Below are positions 35,394 through 48,030 of a DNA stretch of 64,000 nucleotides, one piece after another. Origin of the DNA: Capsicum annuum. Taxonomy: Eukaryota > Streptophyta > Magnoliopsida > Solanales > Solanaceae. The translations under genes and the position numbers were made by a program. Numbering within the stretch: the first letter of the stretch is position 1; each line of letters opens with the position of its first letter. The DNA is taken from positions 132,404,286 to 132,468,285 of the forward strand of contig NC_061118.1 of the NCBI RefSeq assembly GCF_002878395.1. Direction: 5' to 3'. Under the pieces are notes generated by a model. The model had not been told where the DNA came from, searched no databases, and worked only from the letters and a program-made list of their open reading frames with translations.

Positions 35394-35776
35394 GTCTAGT
35401 CAAAGTTCAAATTTCTATACCCCAAAAGGTAAATATAGGGCCAAAGACTGTGGATTGTGTTTTCATCGGATATGTTATTAATAGAAAAGCACGTTGATTT
35501 TTTATTCATAAATACAAATATCATGATATCCATGATAATACGGTAATTAAATTAGAAATGATACACTTTTTAAACATATTTATCCATATAAAACTAGACA
35601 TGAGTTGTCTACTGAAGGGTCTAAACAACTAGGGATGAACCACTAGAAAATATACTTGATGAAAAGAATCCAAGGCTTAGTAAGCTTCAACGAACGTCAA
35701 CTTTCTTTGGGATCATATTTTGTGATATTTCTTCTCAAAAATGAGCCTAAACATTCAAAAATACAATGTCACAGTT
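35394..35776 (+). pseudogene. Plus-strand copia integrase C-terminus, split copy
   Basis: The plus frame reads VNIGPKTVDCVFIGYVINRK, then a stop, then FFIHKYKYHDIHDNTVIKLE, matching the copia segment between integrase and RT (family form GPKTVDCVFIGYA). After one frameshift the text FLLKNEPK is still visible at about 35733-35756. The element is cut on the left by Athila and on the right by a minus-strand copia insertion, and its RT continues at 58945. Integrase catalytic motifs are not in the window. Confidence 0.75.
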
Positions 35777-37208
35777 GGCGGGTAAGATAGTATAGGTGAA
35801 TCTCTTGAATCAATTTTGTGGGCCAACTAACTTCAAAAACAACAGTAGAAATAGCTCGGTACTCGGCTTCCATGGATGAGTGTGCGACAAGATTTTGATT
35901 TTTGAAAGACCATAAGATTGGTGAGTTCCCAAGATAGACAATATAACTTATTTTTGATGTTCTATCATGGGGATTTATAGCCCAATCCAAATCAGAATAT
36001 GAAAGAAAATAGTATGTTGATTGTCGACTTAAATGGACCCCCAATGTGCTTGTATGCTTCAAGTAGCCTAATATGTTTAGTGGCCTTCTAGTGAGACTCT
36101 TTGGGATTATGCATAAAGTGAGACAACTTGCTCACATTAAACCTGGTGTCAGGCCTAATGAATAAATAGATAGTTAAGCTTACTAATGATTCATTGATAA
36201 AGTAAAACATCAACGGATGAATCGGTCTTTGAATCAATGATGGAGCAGGTTGATGTCATTGGTGTTGGAACACCCTTGTAGTCAACCATGTGCAATTTAT
36301 CTAAAAGATCCATGACATATTTATGTTATCATAAGTATATAGAAGTTGGCATGGATATTACTTCAACTCCCAAAATAATACAAAAGCCCAAGATCTTTGA
36401 GAGAGAACTACTGAGAAAATAATTTAATTATGGACATGATACTTCCTTGAATGATGCCCATAATGATTATGTCATCAACATATATATGAATGTAGATAAT
36501 AACAGTAAAATTATGACAAATATGCGTCATATTTTAATTTAACAAACCCAATACTTTCAAGTAGTTGGTGAGCTCAGTGTACCATACTTAAGAGCCTGCT
36601 TAAGTCCGTATATGGCCTTTTTGAACTTGAAAATGTATGTAGAATTTTGAAAGGACTTAAAACCAAGAGGTTGCATCATGTACACTTTATCTTCAAGACT
36701 ACTTAGTAAGAATGTAATATTGATATCTAGTTGATGAGCAGGTCAAGAATATTGGGCAGCAATTGGAAAAACCAAGAAGACTATTGCAGGCTTGACAATA
36801 AGGTTGACTGTGGAATGATAATCTAACTCGAATCTTTGAGTGAAGTCTTTGTCTACTAGGAAAATTTTACACTTGACAATTATTCTATCAGGTTTATGTT
36901 TAATTCTAAACAACCACTTATAATCGACAGTATTTTGGGAGGGATACTAGGGACCAAATCCCATGTCTAGTTTCTAAATAGAGCATCATATTCTACTTTC
37001 ATAGCTTCTTTTCAGTGGGTATATAGTTGTGCTTGACAGTAGGAGGGAGAATTGGTGTCAAGATATTGGCTTTGGTAAGAAAATTCTTGTGTATCAAACT
37101 ATTTATTTTTTAGTAGGTAACCATTAGGGGAGAAAGGGTAGTTAGTTTTGGTTATGGTAAAGGGGCATTAAGGTTGTGGTTGCAAGCTAGTAGTTGGAGG
37201 AACTTCAG
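35777..37208 (-). pseudogene. Minus-strand copia RT and RNase H, broken
   Basis: From 37208 downward: a linker, then KEAMKVEYDALFRN*TWDLV (family form of the RT entry), DINITFLLSSLEDKVYM and KKAIYGLKQALK, and a YVDD-type catalytic text readable near 36470-36495 in a shifted frame (tatatgttgatgacata on minus). RNase H is best at 36062-35769: SYSDLDWAINPHDRTSKISY and VAHSSMEAEYRAISTVV, both classic copia RNase H segments. Stops and frameshifts are frequent. RT and RNase H convert element RNA to DNA. Confidence 0.8.
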
Positions 37209-39305
37209 TGTAATACCCCGTGTATAAAATTCACTGTGCAACTTACAACTGATCCCCTTAAGTCGTGTATAAACCTTACAAGTTGTAAGTTGTAAGTCAT
37301 AACTACGGCAGTGCGGAGTAGTTAGAGTTTGTTATAGTTATGACTTGATCTTAGAAATCATCATTGGATGTTACGAGTCATATGAATTAAAGTCATAAGT
37401 TCAACAGTATAGGTCCCCCAAGTATCTGTCCAAGTTACGAGAGTATGATACAAGTCGTATGGAGATGTGACAAGTCGTAAGATACGACTCGTATGTTGAC
37501 CAATGTGTGCAATCCTTGCCACTGCCAAGCTTGCGAGTTGCTAGGTAAAGTCATAACTTCATCTTATGAGTCATAAGTTGACACGTGACGACTGGCAGTT
37601 TAATTTTTATAAGTTCAGTTAAGGGATCTTTTGGTTTATTCCCATCTTATAACTCTCAACCCATAACTTATAACCCAAGAGAGGCATTATTTTTCTCTAT
37701 CTTTCAGTTCATTAACAACATCACTTCTCCTTCCCTCTTCAAGAATAACAAAATTAGGGTTTCTCTCACCAATTCATCTCTCAAGTCTCAAAATTTAAGT
37801 CCTCTTCATATGTCAAGCCATGCTAGGTATGTGGGATTTTGAACAAGGTTAATCTTCCATCCTTGTGCCCAAAAAGTATGATTTATAATATTAAAATTAC
37901 ATGTTTTAGATTAGAGTTCATCCCCCAATTACACATATATTGAAGTATAACCTAATATTGTGATTTAAATGTTAAAGATGCATAAAGGCTACATCTATTC
38001 ATGTTTTGAACTTTAAGATTTGATATTGTGATTTGAATTTCATTACTTTGATTAGGAATTCTAATGAAAGATTTCTATATAGGTATTGAGTCTAATATTT
38101 TCTTATAAGTGTTATGAATAAGAGTTTTAAAATTTAATAAGAAGTATTAAGTTTACAAGAAATTCTTTGCATTTAAGCTCCATTCATATACAATATAGTA
38201 TGATTCAAGAAAGCTTGATCCTTTGATCTAAATATAAGACATGAAATCCACAAGTGTTCAACTTGATTATAATTTAAAGTAAAGAAAAGCATAACTGGTT
38301 TTCAGTCTATACACCCTTATGTTATTTTAAGGGGAATTTCTTAAGTACGAGCTAAATATATGTCTTGGGAGTAGTATTTAGTACCAAGAAGGGAATAGAT
38401 ATGAGTGTATCCTGAATTTGTAGAAACTACGAGCCACCAGAGGTTTAAGAAGACCTCATCAGCGAGTGTCTACTTATCCCATTATGGTAGAAGTATTATG
38501 ATCACTTAAGTTAAGGTTCTATTCTGATTCCAAGGGTAGAACAGCTCTCCCCAATATGGGTAAGATGTTAGACTCTATGGTAACTCACATGGCTTATGTC
38601 AATTAGAAGAATCTCCCATAAGAAATAATAAAAGTAAGGATTTTAGAAACTAAGTGTTATGGCTCACTAAGCTTATTCATAAGCTTCAATATCCATGTTG
38701 TATGATCTTGCGGACTTAGTTTAACTCAAGTCCAAGGTGATTCATTTATGCTTAGCATGCATTATTTGAAAGTACACATATATATTCAGTTCTTGATTTA
38801 CTTATGCATTCACCCCTATATACTTAGTACATTTTAGAAGTACTGGCCTGCATATATAGCTATATGATACATTGTCTTATAATGTTGGTTTTAGTGCTCG
38901 TTTATAGCAGTATGATTAATCACGGGCATCATCTCCAGTATCCCGACTTTTAGTGAGTCCTCATAGTCTGAGGAACCAGTTTATCAAACTATTATTTATT
39001 TTTAAAATTATTTTAGATATTTGATTTCTATTTATGTTCAAGTCAGCTGGGATCTGTCCTAGTGGCTCACTAGTTAGCAGTAGAGGCTTTTCAGAATGTG
39101 TATGTTCTAAGTTCAAAAAGTTTGTTTAATGTTTCCAAAGTTAAAGATTTCTATTAATATATGGAATTGTTTACCTTTAGTTTCTATACATGTTAGTTCA
39201 CTTTTCATACGAGTTCTATATTGAATAGATTTCATGGGTTAGCTTGGGGCTATTCGTAGTCCTAAGCATCATGTGACATCCAAGGGAGGCTCTCGGGGCA
39301 TTACA
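37209..39305 (+). repeat. 5' LTR of chromovirus A
   Basis: It runs TGTAATACCCCG to GGGCATTACA. The first 400 bp hold repeated (C/G)AAGTCGTA(A/T)G and TACGACTCGTAT-type inverted motifs. A splice-donor-like TAG|GTATGT is at 37827. Confidence 0.9.
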
Positions 39306-39326
39306 AAATTGGTATTAGAGCCAAGG
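39306..39326 (+). other. Primer-binding site of chromovirus A
   Basis: AAATTGGTATTAGAGCCAAGG directly follows the LTR and matches the initiator-methionine tRNA site (TTGGTATCAGAGC) with one change. Confidence 0.85.
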
Positions 39327-39507
39327 TTTTAAAGAGTCTTAGGGAGTCAGATAATCCACGTTATGTAGAGTTTTTATCATGAGTGTGTAGCGCGCCACAT
39401 TTATGAGTAAGAGGCTACGGAACGAATTAGGAATCATCCTTTCTTTCATGATCTCATGCTTGAAGTTATCTCTGACTATCCTAATTAATGCATTCACATG
39501 AAAGAAT

Positions 39508-40700
39508 ATGCCTCATAGTTGAGCTGACACACGCATAAAGTGATCAACCACCACTACACGCAGACCCTCAAATGAGAAAGTTTCTCATGCTCAATTTCGA
39601 GCTACCTTTCAAGCGTTGGCCCTAGATATAAATACTAATGTTCAGGAAAACCAACAGGCAACAGTCCTACTTTAGTAAAATAGAAACTTAGCTACAGCCA
39701 GAATTTGGGTCTTTATGAGGATGAATCTACCCGAGTTTCATGGGTCAAAGATGGATGAGGATTACTAACTCCTTATTGATGAGGTGAGAAAGATTACTCA
39801 GATCATGCATGTAACTAAAAAAGAGAGTGTAGATATGGAATCCTATATACTGAAGGGTGTTGCTTATGATTGGGTTACTATGTATAAGGGTGGTAGGGGT
39901 GAGAATATAGTTCCTATGAGCTGGCAGGTATTTTAGAGTGCTTTTCTGGACAAGTTCTTTCCTTGTGAGATAACATAGGCTAAAGTGGAAGAGTTCATGA
40001 ACCTAAAGAAGGGCTCTATGATAGTGAAGGAATAATGCATTAAATTCACCCAGCTAGCTAAGTATTCCCCAGAGTTGTTATCTGACTCTAGAGCTCATAT
40101 GAGTAATTTTATTACTGGGTGTCTGATTTGTTGGTCAAGGAGTGTAGAACTACCATGTTTATTGGAGACATGGATATTGCTCGGTTGATGACTCATGCTC
40201 AATAGATTAAGCAGAAAAGCTAAAGAAAAGAGAGAAGAGAAATAAGAGAGCTAGGACTGGACAATTTAAGTATAGTCAGCCAAGGCCTGGAGGGGGAAGT
40301 CGTTCGTAGTTTCAAGGTCATTTATTAGTGCTTGCACCATCTTCAGCCAGTTCTGTTGCACCCAAGACAAAGGAAAAATAGTGGGGCAGGACTTCAAATT
40401 CTAGGTCTCAAAACAGTATGGTCGGGACGCCCAGTTACCTGACATATGCAAAGTGTGGCAGGATCCATCCGGGTGAATGCTTGATGAGAAAAGAGGATTG
40501 ATATGGTTGTGGTAAGATAAGCCACAGGATTAAGGAGTGTTCACATACTAAGCAGGGAGGTAGAGATGCCCATCCTCAGACTCATGCTACTAATCCAACA
40601 GCTCTGCTAGGCCGCCCTGTTCCTCTACAAGGCGCATCATCCAATATCGGTGGCGGTCAGCGCCAGAATTGATTTTATGCTTTACCATCCCATCAGGAGT
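39508..40700 (+). pseudogene. Chromovirus A gag, broken
   Basis: The ATG at 39508 (MPHS then a stop) is followed by KVSHAQFRATFQALALDINT, MNLPEFHGSKMDEDY, then VRKITQIMHVTKKESVDMES and MSWQVF*SAFLDKFFP. A zinc-knuckle-like pair lies at 40440-40550 (YAKCGRIHPGECL and YGCGKISHRIKEC). Element B keeps WQVFQDVFLDKFF and NLS*GSMTIKEY at the matching places, which shows that several stops here are substitutions. About eight stops in total. Confidence 0.8.
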
Positions 40701-41000
40701 AGGAGAGTTCTCCAGATGTTGTCACTGGTATGTTTCATACCTTTTACCTTGATATATATGCGTTGTTATACCCAGAATCAAATCTCTCTTATGTAACTCC
40801 ATTGGTCGCTATAAATTTTAGGGTAGGTCCTAAAAATCTCCCTAAGCCCTTCTCAGTTTCTACACTAGTGGGAGAGTCAATTATCACTAGGCGAGTCTAT
40901 AGGAAGTGTCCTATTACCGTCCTTCATAAAATCAAACTAGCAGACTTAATAGAGGTAGAAATGATAGATTTTGATGTTATTCTGGACATAAATTAACTCT
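40690..41000 (+). pseudogene. Chromovirus A protease, broken
   Basis: The frame from 40730 reads IYALLYPESNLSYVTPLVAI. In active relatives this place is DVxxLxDPGA(S/T)xSFVTP, so the active-site Asp-Ser/Pro-Gly is replaced (LLYPES). It then reads PFSVSTLVGESIITRRVYRK and ends DVILDIN at a stop, where the family has DVILGMDWL. It processes the polyprotein in active elements. Confidence 0.7.
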
Positions 41001-41169
41001 ATTCATGTTATGCATCAATTGATTGTCGCACCCGCATGATGAAGTTTAATTTCCAAATGATGCAGTTTTCAAATGGGAGGGTAGTTCTGTGTCTCCCAAA
41101 GGTCGCTTCACCTCTTATCTTAATGCTAGGAAGTTAATATTAAAAGGGTGTATCTACCATTTAATTTGA

Positions 41170-42615
41170 TTCAAAGATACCAAGTCTGAAGCCCCAATTG
41201 TTCAATCAGTCCATGCAGTCAATGAGTTTCTTGAGGTTTTCCCCAAAGATCTGCCAAGGGTACCTTCAGATAGAGAAATAGAGTTCGATGTTGATATTCT
41301 TCCTGATACTCAGCCCATCTCTATCCCTCCATATCGCATGGATCCGACCGAACTCAAAGATTTAAAAGAGCAGCTTAAGGATCTATTAGATAAAGATTTT
41401 ATCAGACCCAGTGTTTCTCCGTGGAGAGCACCAGTCTTTTTCATGCACAAGAAAGATGGCTCTCTCAGAATGTGTATAGATTATAGACAGCTAAACGAGG
41501 TTAACCTTAAGAATAAGTATCTCATTCCTAGAATCCATGATTTTTTCAATCAGCTTCAAGGTGCCCGGTGGTTTTCCAAAATTGACCTTAGGTCGGGATA
41601 CCATCAGTTAAAAGTCAAGGAGCAAGACATTCTTAAGACATCTTTTCGAACAAGGTATGGCCATTTTGAGTTTGTGGTTATGTCATTTGGACTGACAAAT
41701 GCTCCTGCAGCCTTTATGGATTTGATGAACAGGTACTTCAAGCAGTACTTGGACACATTTGTCATTGTCTTTATAGATGACATACTGGTGTATTCCAGGA
41801 GTGGGGAGGAATATGCAGACCATTTAAGAATAGTGTTGCAGACCCTCAAGAATCGTCAATTATATGCAAAGTTTGGTAAATATGAATTTTGGTTGGAATT
41901 TGTTACCTTCTTGGGGTATGGCATTTTAGGGGATGGTATTCATATAGATCCTAAGAAGACTAATGTAGTGAAGCACTGGCCTAGACCTATCACTCCATCT
42001 AATATCCGATGTTTTTTGGGTTTAGTTGGGTATTATAGAAGATTTTTAGAAGGGTTCTCCTCTATAGAGGCACCACTGACTAAGCTGACCCAAAAGAGAG
42101 AGAAGTTTATATGGTCGGATAAGTGTCAGAAGAGTTTCCAAGAGTTAAAGGATAGATTGACTTCAGCACCAGTGTTAGCTCTACTAGAGGGGTTAGACGG
42201 ACTTGTAGTATATTATGATGCTTCCAGAGGTGGGATAGGTTGTGTATTAATACAAAATGGAAGAGTGATAGCCTATGCCTCCAGGCAGCTTAAGGATCAC
42301 GAAAAGAATTACCCAACTCATGACTTGGAGTTAGTTGTCATGGTTTTTGCCTTGAAAAATTGGATGCACTACCTCTATGGTGAGCATGTTGATGTTTTCA
42401 CTAACCATAAGAGTCTTCAGTATGTATTTTCTAAGCAAGAGCAGAATCTTCGTCAAAGAAAGTGGTTGGAGTTATTGAAAAATTATGACATGAATGTACT
42501 CTATCATTTGGGTAAGGCCAACGTGGTAACAGATGCACTGAGAAATCTATCAATGGGTAGTATGTCACATGTGAAAGAGGAGAATGAGAATTTCCCAAAG
42601 AAGTGCATAGATTAG
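41170..42615 (+). pseudogene. Chromovirus A reverse transcriptase and RNase H (long open frame)
   Basis: The frame is open for 481 codons. Counting from the internal Met at 41338, RT shows [32 protein letters not shown] (about 80-94), [16 protein letters not shown] and the catalytic FIDDILVYS with Asp147 and Asp148. RNase H follows: [28 protein letters not shown], and [11 protein letters not shown] where the family has FTDHKSL. Asp to Asn at residue 356 removes a catalytic acid. The last motif is VVTDALRN, a variant of VADALSR. The frame ends before integrase. RT may keep its fold, but RNase H would be impaired. There is no ATG-proximal gag fusion, so I call it a pseudogene. Confidence 0.9.
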
Positions 42616-44139
42616 CCCATTTGGGAGTATGTTTTCTCGATACTAATGATGGGGGAGTAGTAGTTTAGAACGGTTCAAAATCATCCTAAGTAGTGGAAGT
42701 GAAGGAGAAGCAGTGTGAGGATCCCATACTTAACCAAATATTGGAAGCAGTCCAACAACAAAAAGTTGAGGTTTTCACCTAAGGGGAAGATGGTATGCTT
42801 CGGTATCAAGGTAGGCTTTGTGTTCCCAATGTAGACAGGTTGACGGAAAGGATACTAGCTGAAGCTCATGGCCTGAAATATTCTATTCATCCTAGTGTTA
42901 CCAAAATGTACCATGAATTGTAAGAAATTTATTGGTGGAATGGTATTAAGAGTGACATAGCAAAGTTTGTGGCCAAGTGTCCTAACTGCCAGTAAGTTAA
43001 AGTTGAAAACCATAGATCGAGTGGTACGCTACAGAAGATAAATATCCCTATATAGAAGTGGGAAGTAATGAATATGGATTTCATCATAGGTTTGCCTCTA
43101 CAAGATGTCAACATGATTCAATTTGGGTCATAGTATATCGAATGACTAAATCAACCCATTTCCTACCAATCAAGACTTCAGATACAACGGAAGATTATGC
43201 CAAGATGCATATTTATGAGTTAGTAAGGCTTCATGGGATACCCTTGTCCATCATATCAGATAGAGGCACATAGTTCACTTCACAATTTTGGCAGACATAT
43301 TAGAAAGGACTTGGTACAAAAGTTAAGCTTACTACTTCTTTTTATCCACAGAACGATGGATAGGCTGAATGCATAATCCATACAACGGAAGACATACTGA
43401 GAGCGTGTGTTTTAGACTTTAAAGAAAGTTGGGATGACCATCTACCTTAGATTGAGTTTGCATATAATAATAGTTACCATGCGAGCATCCAGTTGGCTCC
43501 ATTCGAAGCATTGTATGGGCGTAGGTACAGATCACCCATAGGACGGTTTGAGGTTGGTGAAGCGACATTGATTGGGGAAGATTCTATTCTTGAAGCTATG
43601 ACAAAGGTTCAGTTGATTTGTGAAAGATTGAATACTGCTCAGAGTTGTCAGAAGTCATATACAGATGTAAGAAGGAGAGAGCTTGAGTTTGACGTGGGGG
43701 ATTGGGTATTCTTAAAAGTGTCACCTATAAAGGGGATACTGAGATTTGGAAAAAATGGAAGTTGAGTCCCTGATTTGTTAGTCCATATGAGATAGTGAGG
43801 CATGTAGGAGAGGCGGCTTACGAATTGGACCTTCCATTAGAGTTGGTTGTAGTTCACCCAGTGTTCCATATTTCGATGCTTAAGAAGTGCATTGGAGATC
43901 TGTCCTTAGTAGTTCCCCTAGAAAGTATTAGGATCAAAGATAACTTGTCATATAAGGAAATTCCTGTAGAGATACTTGATATGCAGGTCCAAAGTCAAAG
44001 AAATAAGAAAATAGCACCAGTAAAGGTTCTTTGGAGAAACCAATTGGTTGAAGGGTCCCCTTGGGAAGCTAAAGCAGACATGATGACCAAGTATCCTCAT
44101 ATCTTTTCTTCAAACTCAGTTCCTACCAAAGGTAAATAG
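42616..44139 (+). pseudogene. Chromovirus A integrase and chromodomain, broken
   Basis: The zinc-binding region is near 42885-43000 (HPSVTKMYHEL, then FVAKCPNCQ). The core reads DSIWVIVYRMTKSTHFLP at 43090-43160, where the family has VIVDR, so the first catalytic Asp is Tyr. SDRGT and then a stop follow, then the TTEDILRACVLDFKESW segment. The C-terminal part is in a shifted frame from about 43795: VVHPVFHISMLKK, then KVLWRNQLVEGSPWEAKADM, a type-II chromodomain as in Tekay-like elements. Integrase inserts the DNA copy and the chromodomain guides it to chromatin; this copy cannot. Confidence 0.85.
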
Positions 44140-44305
44140 TTATTTTCAGTCAAAACACTTTCTCTTTAAGTCAATTTAAGTGTTCTTAAGTCCTATCTTA
44201 TATTGTGAGTACTTGGATCCCTGTGATAGATATAAGCTTAGTTGTAAGTTCAGTATAGAGGTGTTGATTCTTTTCTAAATCCTAGATGGGTCTCATTCGA
44301 GGACG

Positions 44306-44327
44306 AATGTTTCCAATGGAGAGATAT
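44306..44327 (+). other. Polypurine tract of chromovirus A
   Basis: TTCCAATGGAGAGATAT precedes the 3' LTR start TGTAATACCC at 44328. It follows ATTCGAGGACGAATG, the usual upstream text in this lineage. Confidence 0.75.
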
Positions 44328-44421
44328 TGTAATACCCTATGTTTGAAAGTCATTGTGCAACTTATGACTCATCCTCTTAAGTTGTGTATACACCTTATGA
44401 GTCATAAGTTATAAGTCACAG
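44328..44421 (+). repeat. 3' LTR of chromovirus A, first piece
   Basis: It runs TGTAATACCCTATG to ATAAGTCACAG, then is cut by element B. It lines up with 37209-37300 of the 5' LTR at roughly 85 percent by eye. Confidence 0.85.
44417..44421. repeat. Target-site duplication of element B, left copy
   Basis: CACAG here and CATAG at 54106-54110: four of five bases match. The 5' LTR of A has an uninterrupted version of this site near 37299. Confidence 0.75.
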
Positions 44422-46412
44422 TGTAACGACCCAAAATCACACCTGGGGCATCACATGGTGCTTAGGGATACAAGTAGCCCCAAGCTAACCCTTTGAGCCT
44501 ACCACTTCTCATAATAACTCATTAAAGAAGAAATATACAAAACACTGGCACTGTCATATCAAATGAAAGGAAACACGAAGGTAATACTCGGTCCAAACGA
44601 CCACAATACTGGAAATCTCAACACAACCACAGTCTGACAACTAGTCAGACAAAGCCTCTACTACTCCATGAACTTGAGAGCCGTAAGGATAGGTCCCCAA
44701 CTGACTCAAACTGAACTGAAAGTAATAACATAGACACTCAAATAGTAAAATGTCTAACGATGGGTCCTCGAACTATGAGGACTCACCACTGTAGAAATGT
44801 AGATGAAGGTACTTGGGAATCATTGACGAGGCTGGGACTGAGCACCTGAACCTACATTATAAGACAATATAGCACATAGACGTATATGTGGATCAGCACT
44901 TGGGAATGTACTTAGTATATGGGGGTGTATGCATTTACATAAAACAATATCAATACTCTTTAATCAAATCATGCATGCAAATAGAAATGACTCGCATGGC
45001 TTGAATAAGTCTAAAATGTAAAGCTCATAAATCATGTAGAATAAAGCACGTAACACAAATCTCGTGAGTCATTATACTTTGGCTTTAAAATTTATTCTCT
45101 CCTCTTATTCTCATTACTCATAGGATAAAGGAAGCTTTAAACAATACTTTCAACACATGCATATATCTCATGGAGAGTAAAACTTCTTTATTGCTCAAGA
45201 ACTTATAACTCTTTTGAACTCAAACACTTGGAACTCGGAATCATATGACTTTGGTTTAAAAATTGATGATCAACTCTTATTAGTAGAGAAAACTACTTCC
45301 TTCTTTGGAAAATACTCAAAATATCCACATACTCATATACTTCAATTTCAAGAACATTGAAACTCTTAAATTCTCAAGGAGTAACAACATAGGGTATAAA
45401 ACCAGCTTCAATTTCTTAAGAAAACATGCAAAATCATGATATTTGACTTTTAATTCATGGAAAACATCAAGATATTGCAATCAATAACAATGGGTGAAAA
45501 ACCATAATTCAATATCATGTAAAATCTCATAGATTGCAGAAAATTATAGTTTAAATAAGTCTTTGGGTACAAGGTGAAAGGATTACCCTTGTTCAAAACC
45601 CCATATACCTTAGATTATGAAATTGGATGAACAAGCTTGCTTCAAACTCTTCTTCTTACTCTTGAGAGAGGGTTCTTGCAATCCTTGAACTCGAAGAACT
45701 TAAATCTCAACTCAATTTGTAGAATCTATGGTGAGTTCTTGGATTTCTTGGAGAAGGATTTTAGATTTAATTTTGAGGGAGAAACCCTAGCTCTTTTGTG
45801 TTTTGGATGATGAATGAAGTCATTTGCTTCATTTGGAATATAACTGGCTGATAAAAGAGTGGAAAAACCAAGGAGTCCCTTTTAAAAATGACTTAAAATA
45901 CTGAACGGGAGTTGCGATGGTCGAAGCAATAGTCCGTCGCTAGCCTGATGGTCCGTCGCTAACCTAATGGTCTGTCGGATCATCCGTCACAGGTCATTCA
46001 GAGAAAGAACACACTGCCTCGATGTGATGGTCTCAGCGATGGTCTATCGCAGTCTTAACGATCCGTCATCCTGGTCGTCACACTTGGGCCAGAAAAGGGA
46101 GTTACTACCTTGGCTACGATGGTCCATCGCACACTCGACGATCTGTCAACCTGTCCGTCGCACCTGGGCGCTTTCGACAACTTTTGATAAAATGGCCATA
46201 ACTTCCCACCCCGATGCCGTATTTGGATGAAATTGGTATCGTTGGTAAGCTAATTCAATTCTCTACACTATAGAAAGTCATTTTCTAGAAATTCAACAAG
46301 ATTATAATACTAATCACTTGGGAAGTCTCTTCTCAATCTTTTAGGGCCAAAATTACACTTCACTTGACATGCTCAAGGCTTAAACTACAAGGGAACTTTG
46401 CGGGGTCTTACA
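44422..46412 (-). repeat. 3' LTR of chromovirus B, with a 665-bp deletion
   Basis: It is 1,991 bp against 2,636 bp for the other LTR. The missing part corresponds to 52362-53026 of the right LTR. The junction is at CTCAAAA (about 45316), which occurs at both ends of the deleted segment. It carries the GATGGTCCGTCGC-type block at 45905-46180. Confidence 0.85.
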
Positions 46413-46436
46413 ATATCTCCCCCTTGGAAACATTAT
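46413..46436 (-). other. Polypurine tract of chromovirus B
   Basis: Read on minus: TTTCCAAGGGGGAGATATTG, directly before the 3' LTR. It is the same kind of tract as in A. Confidence 0.8.
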
Positions 46437-46639
46437 TTCTCAAATGTCATTAGTTAGACTAGGAACACAGGAAAAATAAAGTACACATAGCAGAAGCAAT
46501 TTGCTAAATGGGCTCAAAATTTTTTTGAACTCTTGAATATCTCATAAATTGCAAGAAAGCATGCAAGAATAGATATATAGCTAAACTTTATATTAGAAAG
46601 GCTGAATTAAGGAAGAATAATACCTTCCGATCGATCTAA

Positions 46640-48030
46640 ACTCGTGGAAAAGAGGTGTGGGTACTTGGATCGCATGTCTGCTTCTACCTCCCAAGTAGCA
46701 CCCTCAACTGACTAGTTCCAACACAACACTATGACCAACGGAACCTCTTTGTTCCTCAGTCTACAGATCTAAAAATCTAGGATCTCAACGGGAATCTCAT
46801 TGAATGAAAGACCGTTCTGAATATCCGCACTCTCTGAAGGATCTACTACAACGGAATCACCAATATGCTTCTTAAGCATGGAGACATGAAAAATAGGATG
46901 AACGGCTGACAACTCTGTGGGTAACACAACCTCATAGGCTACATTCCCAACACAGCTCAAAACTCTATACGGGCCAACATAACGGGGACTAAGCTTTCCC
47001 TTTTTACCAAACCTCTTTGCCCCTTTCATGGGTGAAATCTTTAAGTACACCAAATCACCCACTTCAAACTCAAGATCTCTTCTCCTCACATCAGCATATG
47101 ACTTTTGACATCTCTGAGCTATCTTTAAACTCTCTCTAATCAACTTAACTTTCTCCATAGCTTCAAATACTACATTAGGCCCAATCACGGCAGTTTCACC
47201 CACTTTAAACCAACGTATAGGTGATATACATCTTCTACCAAACAAAGCCTCAAGTGGTGCCTTCCCGATGCTAGCATGGTAACTATTGTTATAGGCAAAT
47301 TCTATCAATGGCAAATGCTCATCCCAACTACCTTTGAAATCAAGAGCACACACCTTCAACATGTCCTCTAGAGTCTGAATGGTCCTCTTAGCCTGACCAT
47401 CAGTTTTCGAATGGAAAGCGGAACTCAAGAGAACTTGGGTACCAAGACCCTGCTGAAATGCCCTCCAAAACTGAGAAGTAAATTGAGTAACCCTATCCAA
47501 AATGATAGACAAAGGAACTCCGTGCAGCCTAACTAACTTCTGAATGTATAATCTAGCATAATGCTCAGCTGTATAAGATGTGTGCATGAGCAAGAAATGC
47601 GTGGACTTAGCCAGCTTATCTACAACCACCCAAATAGAATCATGACAATGACGCAAAAGACGTAACCCAGTCACAAAATCCATATTTACTACCACCCACT
47701 TCCAAATGGGTATACCAAACTCTTCCATTATATCACAAGGTCTTTGCTGCTCTACCTTAACCTGTTGGCACGTTGCACACTTTGCTACAAACCCAGCTAT
47801 ATCCTCTTTCATACCATTCCACCAATAGATTTCTCACAAGTCGCAGTACATCTTGGTAGTACGGGGATGAATAGAATACCGAGAGCCAAGCGCTTCAGCC
47901 ATAATCCTCTGCCTTAGATCAACAATACACAGAACGCACAATCTACCCTGCAATCTCAACACGTCGTCTCTTCCTTGTGAGAAAACCTCTACCTTTTGGT
48001 CATTAACTATCTTCTTCAGTCTGACCAAAC
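46640..48030 (-). pseudogene. Chromovirus B integrase and chromodomain (nearly intact)
   Basis: The frame is open from 47812 to 46769 (347 codons); extending upstream, one stop (TGA where the family has Arg in DLREIYWW) separates it from the zinc-binding start (IHPRTTKMYCDL, with Cys in place of the second His). The core has DSIWVVVDKLAKSTHF (first catalytic Asp present), ILDRVTQFTSQFW (second Asp) and TLEDMLKVC (Glu). The C-terminal region is VHPIFHVSMLKKHIGD, then a stop at 46766, and NKEVPLVIVLCWN, stop, SVEGATWEVEADMR, a type-II chromodomain. It integrates element DNA in active copies. It is the best-preserved integrase in the window. Confidence 0.9.

Noticed and set aside
41338..42615. 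A 425-codon open frame as a functional host gene
   Set aside because: It is retroviral-type RT and RNase H within element A, with broken gag, protease and integrase on both sides.
46769..47812. A 347-codon minus-strand open frame as a possible host gene
   Set aside because: It has all integrase core and C-terminal motifs, lies between the polypurine tract and RT of element B, and is flanked by matching LTRs.
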